A model generated the notes under the pieces. That model had not been told where the DNA came from and did not search any database. It saw only the letters and a program-made list of their open reading frames with translations. A stretch of DNA of 56,516 nucleotides from Sulfurospirillum sp. (GTDB lineage: Bacteria > Campylobacterota > Campylobacteria > Campylobacterales > Sulfurospirillaceae), in contig JACUTU010000007.1 in the NCBI GenBank assembly GCA_014859685.1, positions 1 to 56,516 of the forward strand, given 5' to 3'. Positions 43,974 to 52,577 of this stretch are shown here, in pieces (within the stretch, counting starts at the first letter, position 1; each line of letters begins with the position of its first letter). The position numbers and the translations under genes are program-made.

Positions 43974-43997
43974 CCCCTACATGTAAGGGTTAAAAAA
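43972..43997. terminator. Terminator hairpin containing CTACATGTAA
   Basis: AACCC-CTACATGTAA-GGGTT forms a stem with one mismatch and is followed by a run of A/T; it lies between the convergent Cys-rich and mdh stops. A second terminator built around the window's recurrent palindrome. Confidence 0.75.
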
Positions 43998-43998
43998 G

Positions 43999-44970
43999 TT
44001 ATTTTGCTTGAAAAAAATTATTTGCGTTGAGTTCGTCGATGAGTCCTCGCACCGAACCTATCGACACTGCAAACAATCTATCTTGTTCAGCATCTATCGT
44101 TGGTGCAAAAACTTGTTCCACGCCTCTCGCTCCAAGCATCACAGGAAGCCCGCTGACAACATCTTTGTATCCGTATTCACCCTCAAGCATAACAGCACAC
44201 GGATAGACAAGTTTTTTATCTTGCAATATAGATTCCACCATCAAAGAAGTTGCTTTTGCAGGGGCATAATATGCTGAACCTGTTTGGAGATAACGAACGA
44301 TTTGTGCGCCACCATTTTTAGTTTTATCGACGATTTCATTGATCTCATTCCAATTCAAAAAATCAGTCAGTGGCAAACCAGCAATAGTTGTAAAGCGAGG
44401 CAATGGCACCATAGTATCGCCATGACCGCCGATCACTTGCGCACGCACTTGCCCGCCAAATTCGATACCGTGTTTTTTGAAAATTGCCTCTTGGATGTAG
44501 TGTGCCATGCGTGCGCTATCTAAGATGCCAGACATGCCGACAACTCGGCTACGATCCCATCCTGTTTCTCGCAACGCCACATACACCATGATATCAAGAG
44601 GATTTGTAACTGGAATGATGATGGCATTTGGAGAGTATTGTTTGATATTTGCACACACTTCTTTCGTGATTTGTGCATTTTTAAGCAACAGATCACTGCG
44701 ACTCATTCCGGGCAATCTCGGACTCCCCGCGGTGATAACCACAAGATCACAATCCTTTAATTGCATTGGATTTTCCGCAACTGTTACGATAGTACTCATT
44801 CGAGCAGCCTGTGCGGATTGACTCATATCCAACGCCATTCCTTTTGCTCGCTCCACCTTGTTATCACTCAAGATAATTTCGTGAGCTAATCCTCTCATGG
44901 CTATAGAATATCCAACCGTAGAGCCCACATTACCGACGCCAACGATACCTACCCGCTTACTTTTTCCCAT
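43999..44970 (-). CDS. mdh: Malate dehydrogenase
   Basis: NAD-dependent malate/oxaloacetate oxidoreductase of the LDH-like class. 323 residues. Rossmann loop GVGNVGSTVGY, the substrate loop SPRLPGMSRSD with the malate-selecting Arg, and the catalytic IGGHGDTMVP His are present. It diverges from the FAD enzyme gene over a 146-nt shared promoter region. With maeB, fumarase and gltA it covers the C4 part of the (reductive) TCA cycle. Confidence 0.93.
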   Translation of the reverse strand: MGKSKRVGIVGVGNVGSTVGYSIAMRGLAHEIILSDNKVERAKGMALDMSQSAQAARMSTIVTVAENPMQLKDCDLVVITAGSPRLPGMSRSDLLLKNAQITKEVCANIKQYSPNAIIIPVTNPLDIMVYVALRETGWDRSRVVGMSGILDSARMAHYIQEAIFKKHGIEFGGQVRAQVIGGHGDTMVPLPRFTTIAGLPLTDFLNWNEINEIVDKTKNGGAQIVRYLQTGSAYYAPAKATSLMVESILQDKKLVYPCAVMLEGEYGYKDVVSGLPVMLGARGVEQVFAPTIDAEQDRLFAVSIGSVRGLIDELNANNFFQAK

Positions 44971-45116
44971 GATTGACCAGCCTTTTTATAAAATTTAAAA
45001 TTATGAAATTTATTATAGCATAGAATTTTTTTCCAAGAAGTGTAACTTTATTTTTGCTAAAATTTGTGATATAATTGTTACAATTTGTAAAACTTTTATC
45101 TCGCAAGGGCAATATC

Positions 45117-46691
45117 ATGAAATACGACATCATTGTCATCGGTAGTGGCATCACAGGTATGAGAGCTGCTATCGAAGCAAAAGAATTGGGTGCAAATGTT
45201 GTACTCATCACAAAATCTACCCCCGTTGCAAATAATTCATACATGGCAAAAGGCGGCATCAATGCTGCTTTTGGTAACATGCAAGATGAAGACAATATTT
45301 TCAACCACACAAAAGAAACGCTCAAAAGTTCAGGTGGTTTAGGCAATGAAGAGGCTATACGCATCTTTTGTGAACAAGCACCAGCTGCTGTTCGCGAACT
45401 TGTAGGCTATGGCGTTGGATTTAGTACACTTGCAAATGGACGCATTGCTCAACGCCCTTTTGGTGGATCAAGATTTAAGCGAACAGTGTATGCCGCAGAT
45501 GAAACAGGGCCTGCTATCATGAAAGCACTGTATGAAGTGGTAAAAAAATACGAGATAGACATCATCAAAAACCATATGGCGATCAATTTTTTAACGCGAA
45601 ACAGCACTATCTCAGGCGTGACTTTGTTTGATGAAGAGAGTGAAAAAGTGGTTGTTTGCGAGGGCAAAAGTGTGATTTTGGCAAGTGGCGGTTTTGCCTC
45701 TTTATATAAAAACTTCACATCAAATGTCAAAGATGCCACTGGCGATGCCATAGCGATGGGACTTCGCGCAGGTCTCAATGCTATGAATTTGGAATTTGTT
45801 CAGTTTCATCCAACAGGGCTTAAGGATTCAAACTTTTTACTCAGTGAAGCAGCAAGAGGTGAGGGAGGGAAGCTTGTTGATAAAAATGGCGAATCTTTTG
45901 TTGATGAGCTCAATACCCGTGATTTTGTGACCCGTGCCATTTTCAAAGAGATTCAAAAAGCCCATGAAGTTTATCTTGATCTGCGAAATGTACCAAAAGA
46001 AGTGCTTGAGACAAAGCTCATCGGCATTAAAAAAAGAGTTTATACACTCAAAAAACTTGATCCAAGCGTTGATCTCATTCCTATCTCTCCTATCGCACAC
46101 TACACTATGGGTGGCATAGAAACAGATGTTATCGGCAGAACAAGTATCGCTGGGCTTTTCATCGTCGGAGAAGCGGGCGACAATGGGGTAAATGGTGCCA
46201 ACAGACTTGGAGGAAACTCCTTGAGTCAAGGCGCTGTTTTTGGTAAAATATCAGCCTATGAAGCAATCAAATTTGCCAATAGAATGAAAAAATACAACGG
46301 AGTTGATTACTATGATATCACTCGTGATATCCAACTTATCGACAAGCTCAAAGACCTTGCAGCTAGGGTCAATGTCAATGAAATTCGTACCCAAATAGGT
46401 AAAATTATGTTTGAAAAAATCGGTATCATTCGCTCAGAGGCACAATTACAAGAAGCACTTGAGGACTTGCAAGAGATAGAAAACTCTCTGCAAGATGCCG
46501 CAAGCAACAAGCCAAGCAATGTAAAAAGTTTGCTCGAACTCACCAATGCTTTACTTGTTGCTAAAGCCACTGCAAAATCAGCACTTTTACGCCAAGAAAG
46601 CAGAGGGGCACATTTTCGCATAGATTTTCCAGAAACAGATAAAAAATTTGAAACCAATACACTCATAAAACTTGAGGATGTACAAGCATGA
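45117..46691 (+). CDS. FAD-dependent fumarate reductase/succinate dehydrogenase/L-aspartate oxidase family protein
   Basis: 524 residues: FAD Rossmann start (IIVIGSGITGMRAAIEA), FVQFHPTGL and ARGEGGKL (substrate and catalytic Arg region), and the C-terminal GEAGDNGVNGANRLGGNSL. This fits the FrdA/SdhA/NadB superfamily. No iron-sulfur subunit (FrdB/SdhB) or membrane anchor is adjacent, and the length fits NadB, but the mdh neighbour suggests C4-dicarboxylate metabolism. The ATG at 45117 starts the FAD motif; upstream in-frame codons are non-homologous. The SDR gene overlaps its end by 4 nt. Confidence 0.8.
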   Translation: MKYDIIVIGSGITGMRAAIEAKELGANVVLITKSTPVANNSYMAKGGINAAFGNMQDEDNIFNHTKETLKSSGGLGNEEAIRIFCEQAPAAVRELVGYGVGFSTLANGRIAQRPFGGSRFKRTVYAADETGPAIMKALYEVVKKYEIDIIKNHMAINFLTRNSTISGVTLFDEESEKVVVCEGKSVILASGGFASLYKNFTSNVKDATGDAIAMGLRAGLNAMNLEFVQFHPTGLKDSNFLLSEAARGEGGKLVDKNGESFVDELNTRDFVTRAIFKEIQKAHEVYLDLRNVPKEVLETKLIGIKKRVYTLKKLDPSVDLIPISPIAHYTMGGIETDVIGRTSIAGLFIVGEAGDNGVNGANRLGGNSLSQGAVFGKISAYEAIKFANRMKKYNGVDYYDITRDIQLIDKLKDLAARVNVNEIRTQIGKIMFEKIGIIRSEAQLQEALEDLQEIENSLQDAASNKPSNVKSLLELTNALLVAKATAKSALLRQESRGAHFRIDFPETDKKFETNTLIKLEDVQA

Positions 46692-47350
46692 ATGTTCTTA
46701 TGAGTGGTGGACGAAGTGGTATTGGAAAAGCTATGCGTACAACACTTGTGGATATGGGCTATAGCGTTTACAATATCAGCCGAAGCGAGGGTGAGATACT
46801 TTGTGATCTCAGCGACACTAAAACACTTGAGAGAGAAGTAAAACAATGGCTACAAACACATGAGCTACATGTACTCCTAAACTGCGCTGGTGTTGGGGTA
46901 TTTCAACCGCACGAAACACTTTCAAGCGCCACGATTCAAAACATCTTACATGTGAACCTTTTAGCGCCTATTTTACTTACCAACCTTTGTCTCAAAAGCC
47001 TCAAAGCAACAAAAGGACACATTTTTAATGTAAGTTCCATAGAAGCAACAAGACATGCAAAATACTCTGCCCTTTATACTGCAACAAAAAGTGGGCTTCG
47101 GGATTTTGGGTTAAGCTTATTTGAAGAAGTACGAAAAGATGAGGTTAAAGTCACTTCACTTAACCCAGATATGACTAAAACACCTTTTTTTGATACCTTG
47201 CATTTTGCACCATCATCCAAAGAAAACGAGTATCTCGTGCCACAAACATTGGCAAATACGATGCGATTTATCCTCGAAAATGAAGCGGTTATCACCGATA
47301 TCACTATCCGCTCACCAAAATTTGGCATTCAAAAAAAGCAAGGAAAATAG
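46688..47350 (+). CDS. Short-chain dehydrogenase/reductase
   Basis: 220 residues with the NAD(P) loop GGRSGIGKAM (about 7-16), NCAGVGVF, the catalytic Ser in NVSSIE and YxxxK in YTATKSG. Classical SDR; substrate unknown. It overlaps the FAD enzyme gene (ATGA) and abuts the methyltransferase gene, so the three form one unit. Confidence 0.8.
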   Translation: MNVLMSGGRSGIGKAMRTTLVDMGYSVYNISRSEGEILCDLSDTKTLEREVKQWLQTHELHVLLNCAGVGVFQPHETLSSATIQNILHVNLLAPILLTNLCLKSLKATKGHIFNVSSIEATRHAKYSALYTATKSGLRDFGLSLFEEVRKDEVKVTSLNPDMTKTPFFDTLHFAPSSKENEYLVPQTLANTMRFILENEAVITDITIRSPKFGIQKKQGK

Positions 47351-47962
47351 ATGCAAAAAATGTGGAATGAAAAGTTTAGTAGAGAAGATTTTTTGTATGG
47401 CGAAGAACCAAATGAATTTATAAAAAGCCAAGCACACCTTTTTAGTAAACAATCACACATCCTGTGTTTAGGCGAGGGCGAGGGCAGAAATGCTCTGTAT
47501 CTTGCCACACAAGGACACTATGTTGAAGCACTTGATGCTTCTGATGTAGGCTTGGCAAAATTGCACAATAAAGCAAAAATTGCACAAGTAACACTCGATA
47601 TCCGCCACACACTTTTTGAAAATTGGGAACCGCATAAAAGTTATGATGCGATTATTTCTAGCTATTTTCATCTACCAAAAGATAAGCAGCAGGAACTTTT
47701 TCTCAAATCTTTTTTTGCCTTGCGTGAAGGCGGATATTTTGTAGCAGAATTTTTTAGCACCCACCACCTCAAATACAAATCTTTTGGCCCAAAAGATCCA
47801 AATCTCCTCTACGATATTTGTGACACAGCAATCCTACTCAAAAATCTTCCATGCGAGATCATCAAACTCTCCCAAGAGATCATCCAACTTAATGAAGGCG
47901 TTGGACATACCGGCAAAGCAAGCGTTATCCGCATCGTATTTATGAGACTAAAAAACCTCTAA
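47351..47962 (+). CDS. Class I SAM methyltransferase, TPMT/TehB-like
   Basis: 203 residues opening MWNEKFSREDFLYGEEPN and LCLGEGEGRNALYLA, a pattern shared by small thiol/tellurite-type methyltransferases. Substrate unknown. It directly follows the SDR stop and overlaps the metallophosphoesterase gene by 15 nt on the opposite strand. Confidence 0.8.
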   Translation: MQKMWNEKFSREDFLYGEEPNEFIKSQAHLFSKQSHILCLGEGEGRNALYLATQGHYVEALDASDVGLAKLHNKAKIAQVTLDIRHTLFENWEPHKSYDAIISSYFHLPKDKQQELFLKSFFALREGGYFVAEFFSTHHLKYKSFGPKDPNLLYDICDTAILLKNLPCEIIKLSQEIIQLNEGVGHTGKASVIRIVFMRLKNL

Positions 47963-49060
47963 ACTCACTATCTCGCTAGGCACCATCACTCTTATGGGCG
48001 GGCCCCAATAGCCGGTGCCGGAACTTACGAAAATTTGTGTTTTTTTATTGTGTTGGTGTAAGCCATATAGATAAGGCTGATCGAGCATAACCAAAAGCCC
48101 AAAGGGAAAAATCTGCCCTGCGTGAGTGTGACCGCTGAGTATTAAATCTATCGGTTCATCCGTGATTTCTTTGATAATTTTTGGCTGGTGCGCTAGTAAA
48201 ATAGTTGGTAAATCTTTATTTACATGTAGCATCGCTTTTTGCAAATCAGGCGGCATTGTATCCATGCGTCTGCCCATAGGATCAGTAACGCCCACAATAT
48301 TGATAAGCCCATCAATACTGTAGCTTTCATTTTCCAATACCTTTACATGTAGACTGCGTAAAAAGTGGCCTATCTGCGTGGCTCCATAAAAATATTCGTG
48401 ATTACCATGGATAAAGAAAACGCCATATTTGCTTTTGATATCTTTAAGACTATCAAGCTTATCACCTATTTGATCAACTTTGAGATCCAACAAATCGCCG
48501 GTGATCACGACAATATCTGCTTGAAGCGTGTTTATGGAAGCGACAATTACATCCATAAACGCTTTGCCAAGACTTTTGCCTATATGAATATCGCTTATTT
48601 GCACAATTTTTAATGGCTTTTTTAAACCATTTATTTTAATGCGAACTTTTGTGATGCGAGGATCTTTAAAACCATTAACAAAGCCGCTGAGCATATAGCC
48701 AACAACGAGAATGAGCATACCCACATCTAAAATCATCTTAAGCATCACTCTTCTTGAAGCGTCAAAGGGAATTTTTTTCAAAGGAATATGCAATATATCA
48801 TACAAAATAGCAATGCTAAAAAGCATAAAAGATACACCAACCAAGGAGGAGAAAAAGTAGTAAAGACGCCCATCGATACCACCATGACGCAATGTAGCGA
48901 AAAATGCAATTTCACCAACACTCAAGGCGATAACGATAAGAGCTGTTATTTTTTTGTATTTTGAAAAAGGAGCGAGTTTTGATAAAAATCTTCTATACAC
49001 ATGCACATTGATACCAATAAGTACCAACGAAGCGATAAGAGCAAAAAGATATCGAAACAT
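47948..49060 (-). CDS. Membrane-anchored metallophosphoesterase
   Basis: 370 residues: about four N-terminal membrane spans (residues 1-130), then a calcineurin-like phosphoesterase domain with ISDIHIG, TGDLLD, HGNHEY and SGHTHAGQIFP metal-binding motifs, similar to YkuE/LpxH-like phosphatases. Exact substrate unknown. Last gene of the NFACT-coiled coil-cdsA-dxr-uraA run. Confidence 0.85.
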   Translation of the reverse strand: MFRYLFALIASLVLIGINVHVYRRFLSKLAPFSKYKKITALIVIALSVGEIAFFATLRHGGIDGRLYYFFSSLVGVSFMLFSIAILYDILHIPLKKIPFDASRRVMLKMILDVGMLILVVGYMLSGFVNGFKDPRITKVRIKINGLKKPLKIVQISDIHIGKSLGKAFMDVIVASINTLQADIVVITGDLLDLKVDQIGDKLDSLKDIKSKYGVFFIHGNHEYFYGATQIGHFLRSLHVKVLENESYSIDGLINIVGVTDPMGRRMDTMPPDLQKAMLHVNKDLPTILLAHQPKIIKEITDEPIDLILSGHTHAGQIFPFGLLVMLDQPYLYGLHQHNKKTQIFVSSGTGYWGPPIRVMVPSEIVSLEVF

Positions 49061-49077
49061 GCCTCCCCTAAAAACTT

Positions 49078-50325
49078 TTAATATCCATCAAAATGTCTTG
49101 ATTTTGGCAAAATAAAGTTTAAAAATATCCCGATAATTGCACCGAGACCGATGCCGCTAAATGCAACAGAGCCGAAATTGAAAGTCATTCCACCGATGGC
49201 AAAAACCAAGATCATAGAAACGATGATCATATTGCGAGGATCTGCTAAATCAACTTTTTGTTTAATGAGCGTTTCTATGCCTATTGAAGCAATAATACCA
49301 AACAAAAGCAGCAATATTCCGCCCATCACTGGCACTGGTATAGTCGCTAAAAATCCGCCAAGTTTACCAACAAAAGCAAGCACAATAGCAAATATAGCAG
49401 CCCAAGTCATGATCGCTGGATTAAATGCTTTTGTAATCGTTACAGCGCCGGTTACCTCTGAGTAAGTTGTATTTGGTGGACCTCCAAAAAGTGCCGCTGT
49501 TGAGGTTGCTAAACCATCTCCTAACAAAGTATTTTTCAAGCCTGGTTCAATGAGATAATTCTTTTTTGTAACATTTGAGATAGCGAGCATATCACCTATA
49601 TGCTCAACCGCAGGTGCGATAGCGATAGGTAAGATGTAGATGATAGCTTCAAGATTGAACTGCGGATAAGTAAAATTTGGCATACTCAGCCAAGCAGCAT
49701 TTGCAACAGAATCGAAGCTAATGACACCAAAAACAAGTGCTACTAAATAGCCAGCTATTATGCCACACAAAATAGGCAAGAGACGAAAAACACCCTTTCC
49801 CAAAAGTGTAACGAGCAAAGTAACCACAAGCGCACTAAAAGAGATGCTCAAAGCCGTTGGCATTGCGACAAGTTGCACCGCTCCATCGCCTGTTTTTCCC
49901 ATTGCCATATTGACAGCAACTGGCGAGAGGATAAGCCCGATAGTCATAATCACGGGTCCAACTACAACAGGAGGCAAAATCTTTTCTAAAAACGCTGAAC
50001 CTTTTACACGCACTAAAAAACTCAAAAATACATAAAAAAATCCGGCTGCAACAAGACCTGACATAGTTCCTGCAATGCCCCAAGTTTTTACCCCATAGAT
50101 GATAGGTGCGATAAACGCAAACGAAGAAGCTAAAAAGATAGGCGGCACAGCTTTACGATTTATAAATTGGAATAGCAAAGTTCCAAGTCCAGCTGTAAAT
50201 AGGGCAACATTAGGATCAAGTCCTGTTAAAATTGGCACTAGAACAAGCGCTCCAAATGCAACAAACAAAAACTGCAAACCAACTACACTATCTTTTAAGC
50301 GTAGCTTATAGTCTGTACTTTGCAT
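49078..50325 (-). CDS. uraA: Uracil/xanthine permease (NCS2 family)
   Basis: 415 residues, about 14 membrane segments. The NCS2 signature region GGPPNTTYSEVTGAV matches uracil permeases; AIAPAVEHIGDM is the other conserved block. The ATG at 50325 has AGAGG 5 nt upstream and is preferred to the GTG at 50331. Uracil taken up could be used by upp at 5.5 kb. It follows dxr closely. Confidence 0.87.
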   Translation of the reverse strand: MQSTDYKLRLKDSVVGLQFLFVAFGALVLVPILTGLDPNVALFTAGLGTLLFQFINRKAVPPIFLASSFAFIAPIIYGVKTWGIAGTMSGLVAAGFFYVFLSFLVRVKGSAFLEKILPPVVVGPVIMTIGLILSPVAVNMAMGKTGDGAVQLVAMPTALSISFSALVVTLLVTLLGKGVFRLLPILCGIIAGYLVALVFGVISFDSVANAAWLSMPNFTYPQFNLEAIIYILPIAIAPAVEHIGDMLAISNVTKKNYLIEPGLKNTLLGDGLATSTAALFGGPPNTTYSEVTGAVTITKAFNPAIMTWAAIFAIVLAFVGKLGGFLATIPVPVMGGILLLLFGIIASIGIETLIKQKVDLADPRNMIIVSMILVFAIGGMTFNFGSVAFSGIGLGAIIGIFLNFILPKSRHFDGY

Positions 50326-50334
50326 AAACACCTC

Positions 50335-51408
50335 TTATTGTGGATTTTTACAGTATTTTCTCACTTCGGCATCGATGTCAAATATCTCTTGTAAACTTGT
50401 GGGATTGACATCTTCAAATTTTTTAAAAGCTTTTTTTGTAAGAGCAACCAATTCAAGGATATTGCATTTTCCGGCCAAAAATAGCTCAATCGCTACTTCA
50501 TTTGCAGCATTTACAACTACACCTCTTTGTGGATTTGCAAGCAGGTCATCTTTGATTTCCCAAATAGGATACCTATTTGATTCTATCTTTTTAAATGCAA
50601 AAGAGCCTATATCTACCAAGTCTACATGTGGCAACACCAATTCATCTATACGCCCCAAAAGTGCATAGGCTATAGGTAGTTTCATATCAGCATTTGCCAT
50701 TTGCAGAGTGCTACAACCATCAGCAAACTCGATCATAGCGTGGATAAGTGAACGAGGCTCGATAAGTGCATCAAGATTTGTCACATCAAAAAGCCATCTA
50801 GCTTCTAGGAGTTCGAAAAGTTTATTCGTCATCGTAGCACTATCGATTGTGATCTTTTTGCCCATTGACCAATTTGGATGCTTGAGTGCATCTGCAACGC
50901 TTTGACTTGCCAGTTCGCTAAGTGGTGTATCGCGAAATGCACCGCCACTTGCCATGATAGTCATTTTATGTATTTTGCGTGTATTTTGCAAATACCACAG
51001 TCCAAAATGCTCACTGTCCACTGGAACGATATTTTTCTTATCCAAAAGTGCGCCCGCCACAACTAAAGATTCTTTATTTGCCAAGGCAAGTTTTTTACCT
51101 AAAGCAAGCGTTTTAATGCTCGGAGCAAGTCCCAAAAATCCAACAAGTGCATTGAGTACCAACTGCGAGGGCGTGGTTTCTAAAATCTCTATAATGCCCT
51201 CATTGCCATATAAAACATGCGGGTGATTAACACTTTTTACCAGTGATTTATCGCCAACGCATACGATCGATGGGTGAAATATTTTAATTTGTTCATTTAA
51301 AAGTGTAACATTGGAGCCAGCAACAAGTGCTTGTACATGTAAACCAAATCGTTTCGCCACACTAAGAGTATTGACGCCGATGGAGCCTGTTGAGCCCAAC
51401 ACTACCAT
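50335..51408 (-). CDS. dxr: 1-deoxy-D-xylulose 5-phosphate reductoisomerase
   Basis: Second step of the MEP isoprenoid pathway. 357 residues; NADPH loop GSTGSIG (5-11), LANKESLVVAG, the metal site PVDSEHFGLW, and ASGGAFRDTPL are complete. The N-terminus is trimmed by a few residues relative to other Dxr proteins. Its ATG abuts the cdsA stop. Confidence 0.95.
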   Translation of the reverse strand: MVVLGSTGSIGVNTLSVAKRFGLHVQALVAGSNVTLLNEQIKIFHPSIVCVGDKSLVKSVNHPHVLYGNEGIIEILETTPSQLVLNALVGFLGLAPSIKTLALGKKLALANKESLVVAGALLDKKNIVPVDSEHFGLWYLQNTRKIHKMTIMASGGAFRDTPLSELASQSVADALKHPNWSMGKKITIDSATMTNKLFELLEARWLFDVTNLDALIEPRSLIHAMIEFADGCSTLQMANADMKLPIAYALLGRIDELVLPHVDLVDIGSFAFKKIESNRYPIWEIKDDLLANPQRGVVVNAANEVAIELFLAGKCNILELVALTKKAFKKFEDVNPTSLQEIFDIDAEVRKYCKNPQ

Positions 51409-52185
51409 CTAAACCAATCCTCGAAGCAACACCACCATAACAACACTTCCAAAGAGATATCCATCAAATCTATCAAGTATACCGCCATGTCCTGGAAAAA
51501 TAGTGCCGCTGTCTTTTACGCCAGCTTCTCTTTTGAGATAACTTTCAAAAAGATCACCCCAAACTGCGGCTACACTCACAGCAAGAGAGACAAGAAAAGC
51601 TAGCCAAAAGCTTACATGTAAGGTGCCGACAAAGGTGCCTACAAAGCTTGCTAAAACTATTCCGCCGATAGAACCCTCCCAAGTTTTATTTGGTGAAGTG
51701 AGTGAAAAAGGAGTTTTTCCGATACTTTTGCCAACAAAATATGCACCTGTATCACTCAACGCCACGATAACGATGAGCCACACAAAAATGCCCATGCCAA
51801 AATCTTTGTAAAGTGTAAAAAGAAAAAGCATTGAGATACTAGGGTATAAAAATGGAGCAATTAATTGCATATTTAATTGCTTTTTATGCGCCATAATCGC
51901 AAGAAAAATAATGAGCAAGATATAGATAAGATCTTCTGGGTTTGGATAAAAAAGCGCAGCAATCCACAAACAAATGGCATAGACAAAAAGTTTATTGTCT
52001 TGAGCGCCAAAAAGTTGCATCGCCTCATAAAAAGCAAACATATATGCACAGCCCAAAACTAGCCAAGTAAAGATGAGATTATCAATGTACGCAAAAAGTA
52101 AAACTGCAAAAAGCAGCCCAAAACCTGTTATTATTCTCTGTTTTTGTGAAAAAAATATCTTTTGAAAATCCATATAAACATCCAT
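51409..52185 (-). CDS. cdsA: Phosphatidate cytidylyltransferase
   Basis: Makes CDP-diacylglycerol for phospholipid synthesis. 258 residues with about seven membrane spans, SDTGAYFVGKSIGKTPFS and the C-terminal signature KDSGTIFPGHGGILDRFDG. An ATG at 52173 is an alternative start. It is followed directly by dxr. TTACATGTAA lies at 51612-51621 (read Leu-His-Val). Confidence 0.93.
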   Translation of the reverse strand: MDVYMDFQKIFFSQKQRIITGFGLLFAVLLFAYIDNLIFTWLVLGCAYMFAFYEAMQLFGAQDNKLFVYAICLWIAALFYPNPEDLIYILLIIFLAIMAHKKQLNMQLIAPFLYPSISMLFLFTLYKDFGMGIFVWLIVIVALSDTGAYFVGKSIGKTPFSLTSPNKTWEGSIGGIVLASFVGTFVGTLHVSFWLAFLVSLAVSVAAVWGDLFESYLKREAGVKDSGTIFPGHGGILDRFDGYLFGSVVMVVLLRGLV

Positions 52186-52244
52186 TTTGTTTTCAGATAT
52201 CTTATCTTATATTATGTGAGTTTTTGCTTATGTATTTGAATGTT

Positions 52245-52577
52245 TTAGACTTTTATATCTAAATGTCCGTTTTGGATGATAGATTCTTCTTCGGCACTTT
52301 CATGTTCTTTATGCTGTGAATCTCTCGTGATCTCTTCCTTTTTAGCCCCACTCTCCTCTTCATTTTTTTGTTTTTCATGCTCTCTTTGTGGATCTATCTT
52401 ATAGGTCTCTTCGGTTGGTCTCACTTCTCTTACCTCTTCCTCTTTTTCATTTGCACTTGCAGAGGCAATGGCATTTTGCATATCCAATCTATTTTGCAAT
52501 TCTGCTTGTTTTGTTGCAAGAGCAGTCATATTTTGATTGACATATATATGAGCACCTATTGGACCTATTGCCATCAT
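52245..52577 (-). CDS. Coiled-coil protein conserved in the NFACT-cdsA interval
   Basis: 110 residues: a short hydrophobic N-terminus (GPIGAHIYVNQNM), then a charged Glu/Lys/Arg-rich half (about 50-105) that looks disordered or coiled. No recognised domain. C. jejuni has a coiled-coil protein gene at the same place (between its NFACT and cdsA genes), so the position is conserved although the function is unknown. It overlaps the NFACT gene by 4 nt. Confidence 0.65.
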   Translation of the reverse strand: MMAIGPIGAHIYVNQNMTALATKQAELQNRLDMQNAIASASANEKEEEVREVRPTEETYKIDPQREHEKQKNEEESGAKKEEITRDSQHKEHESAEEESIIQNGHLDIKV

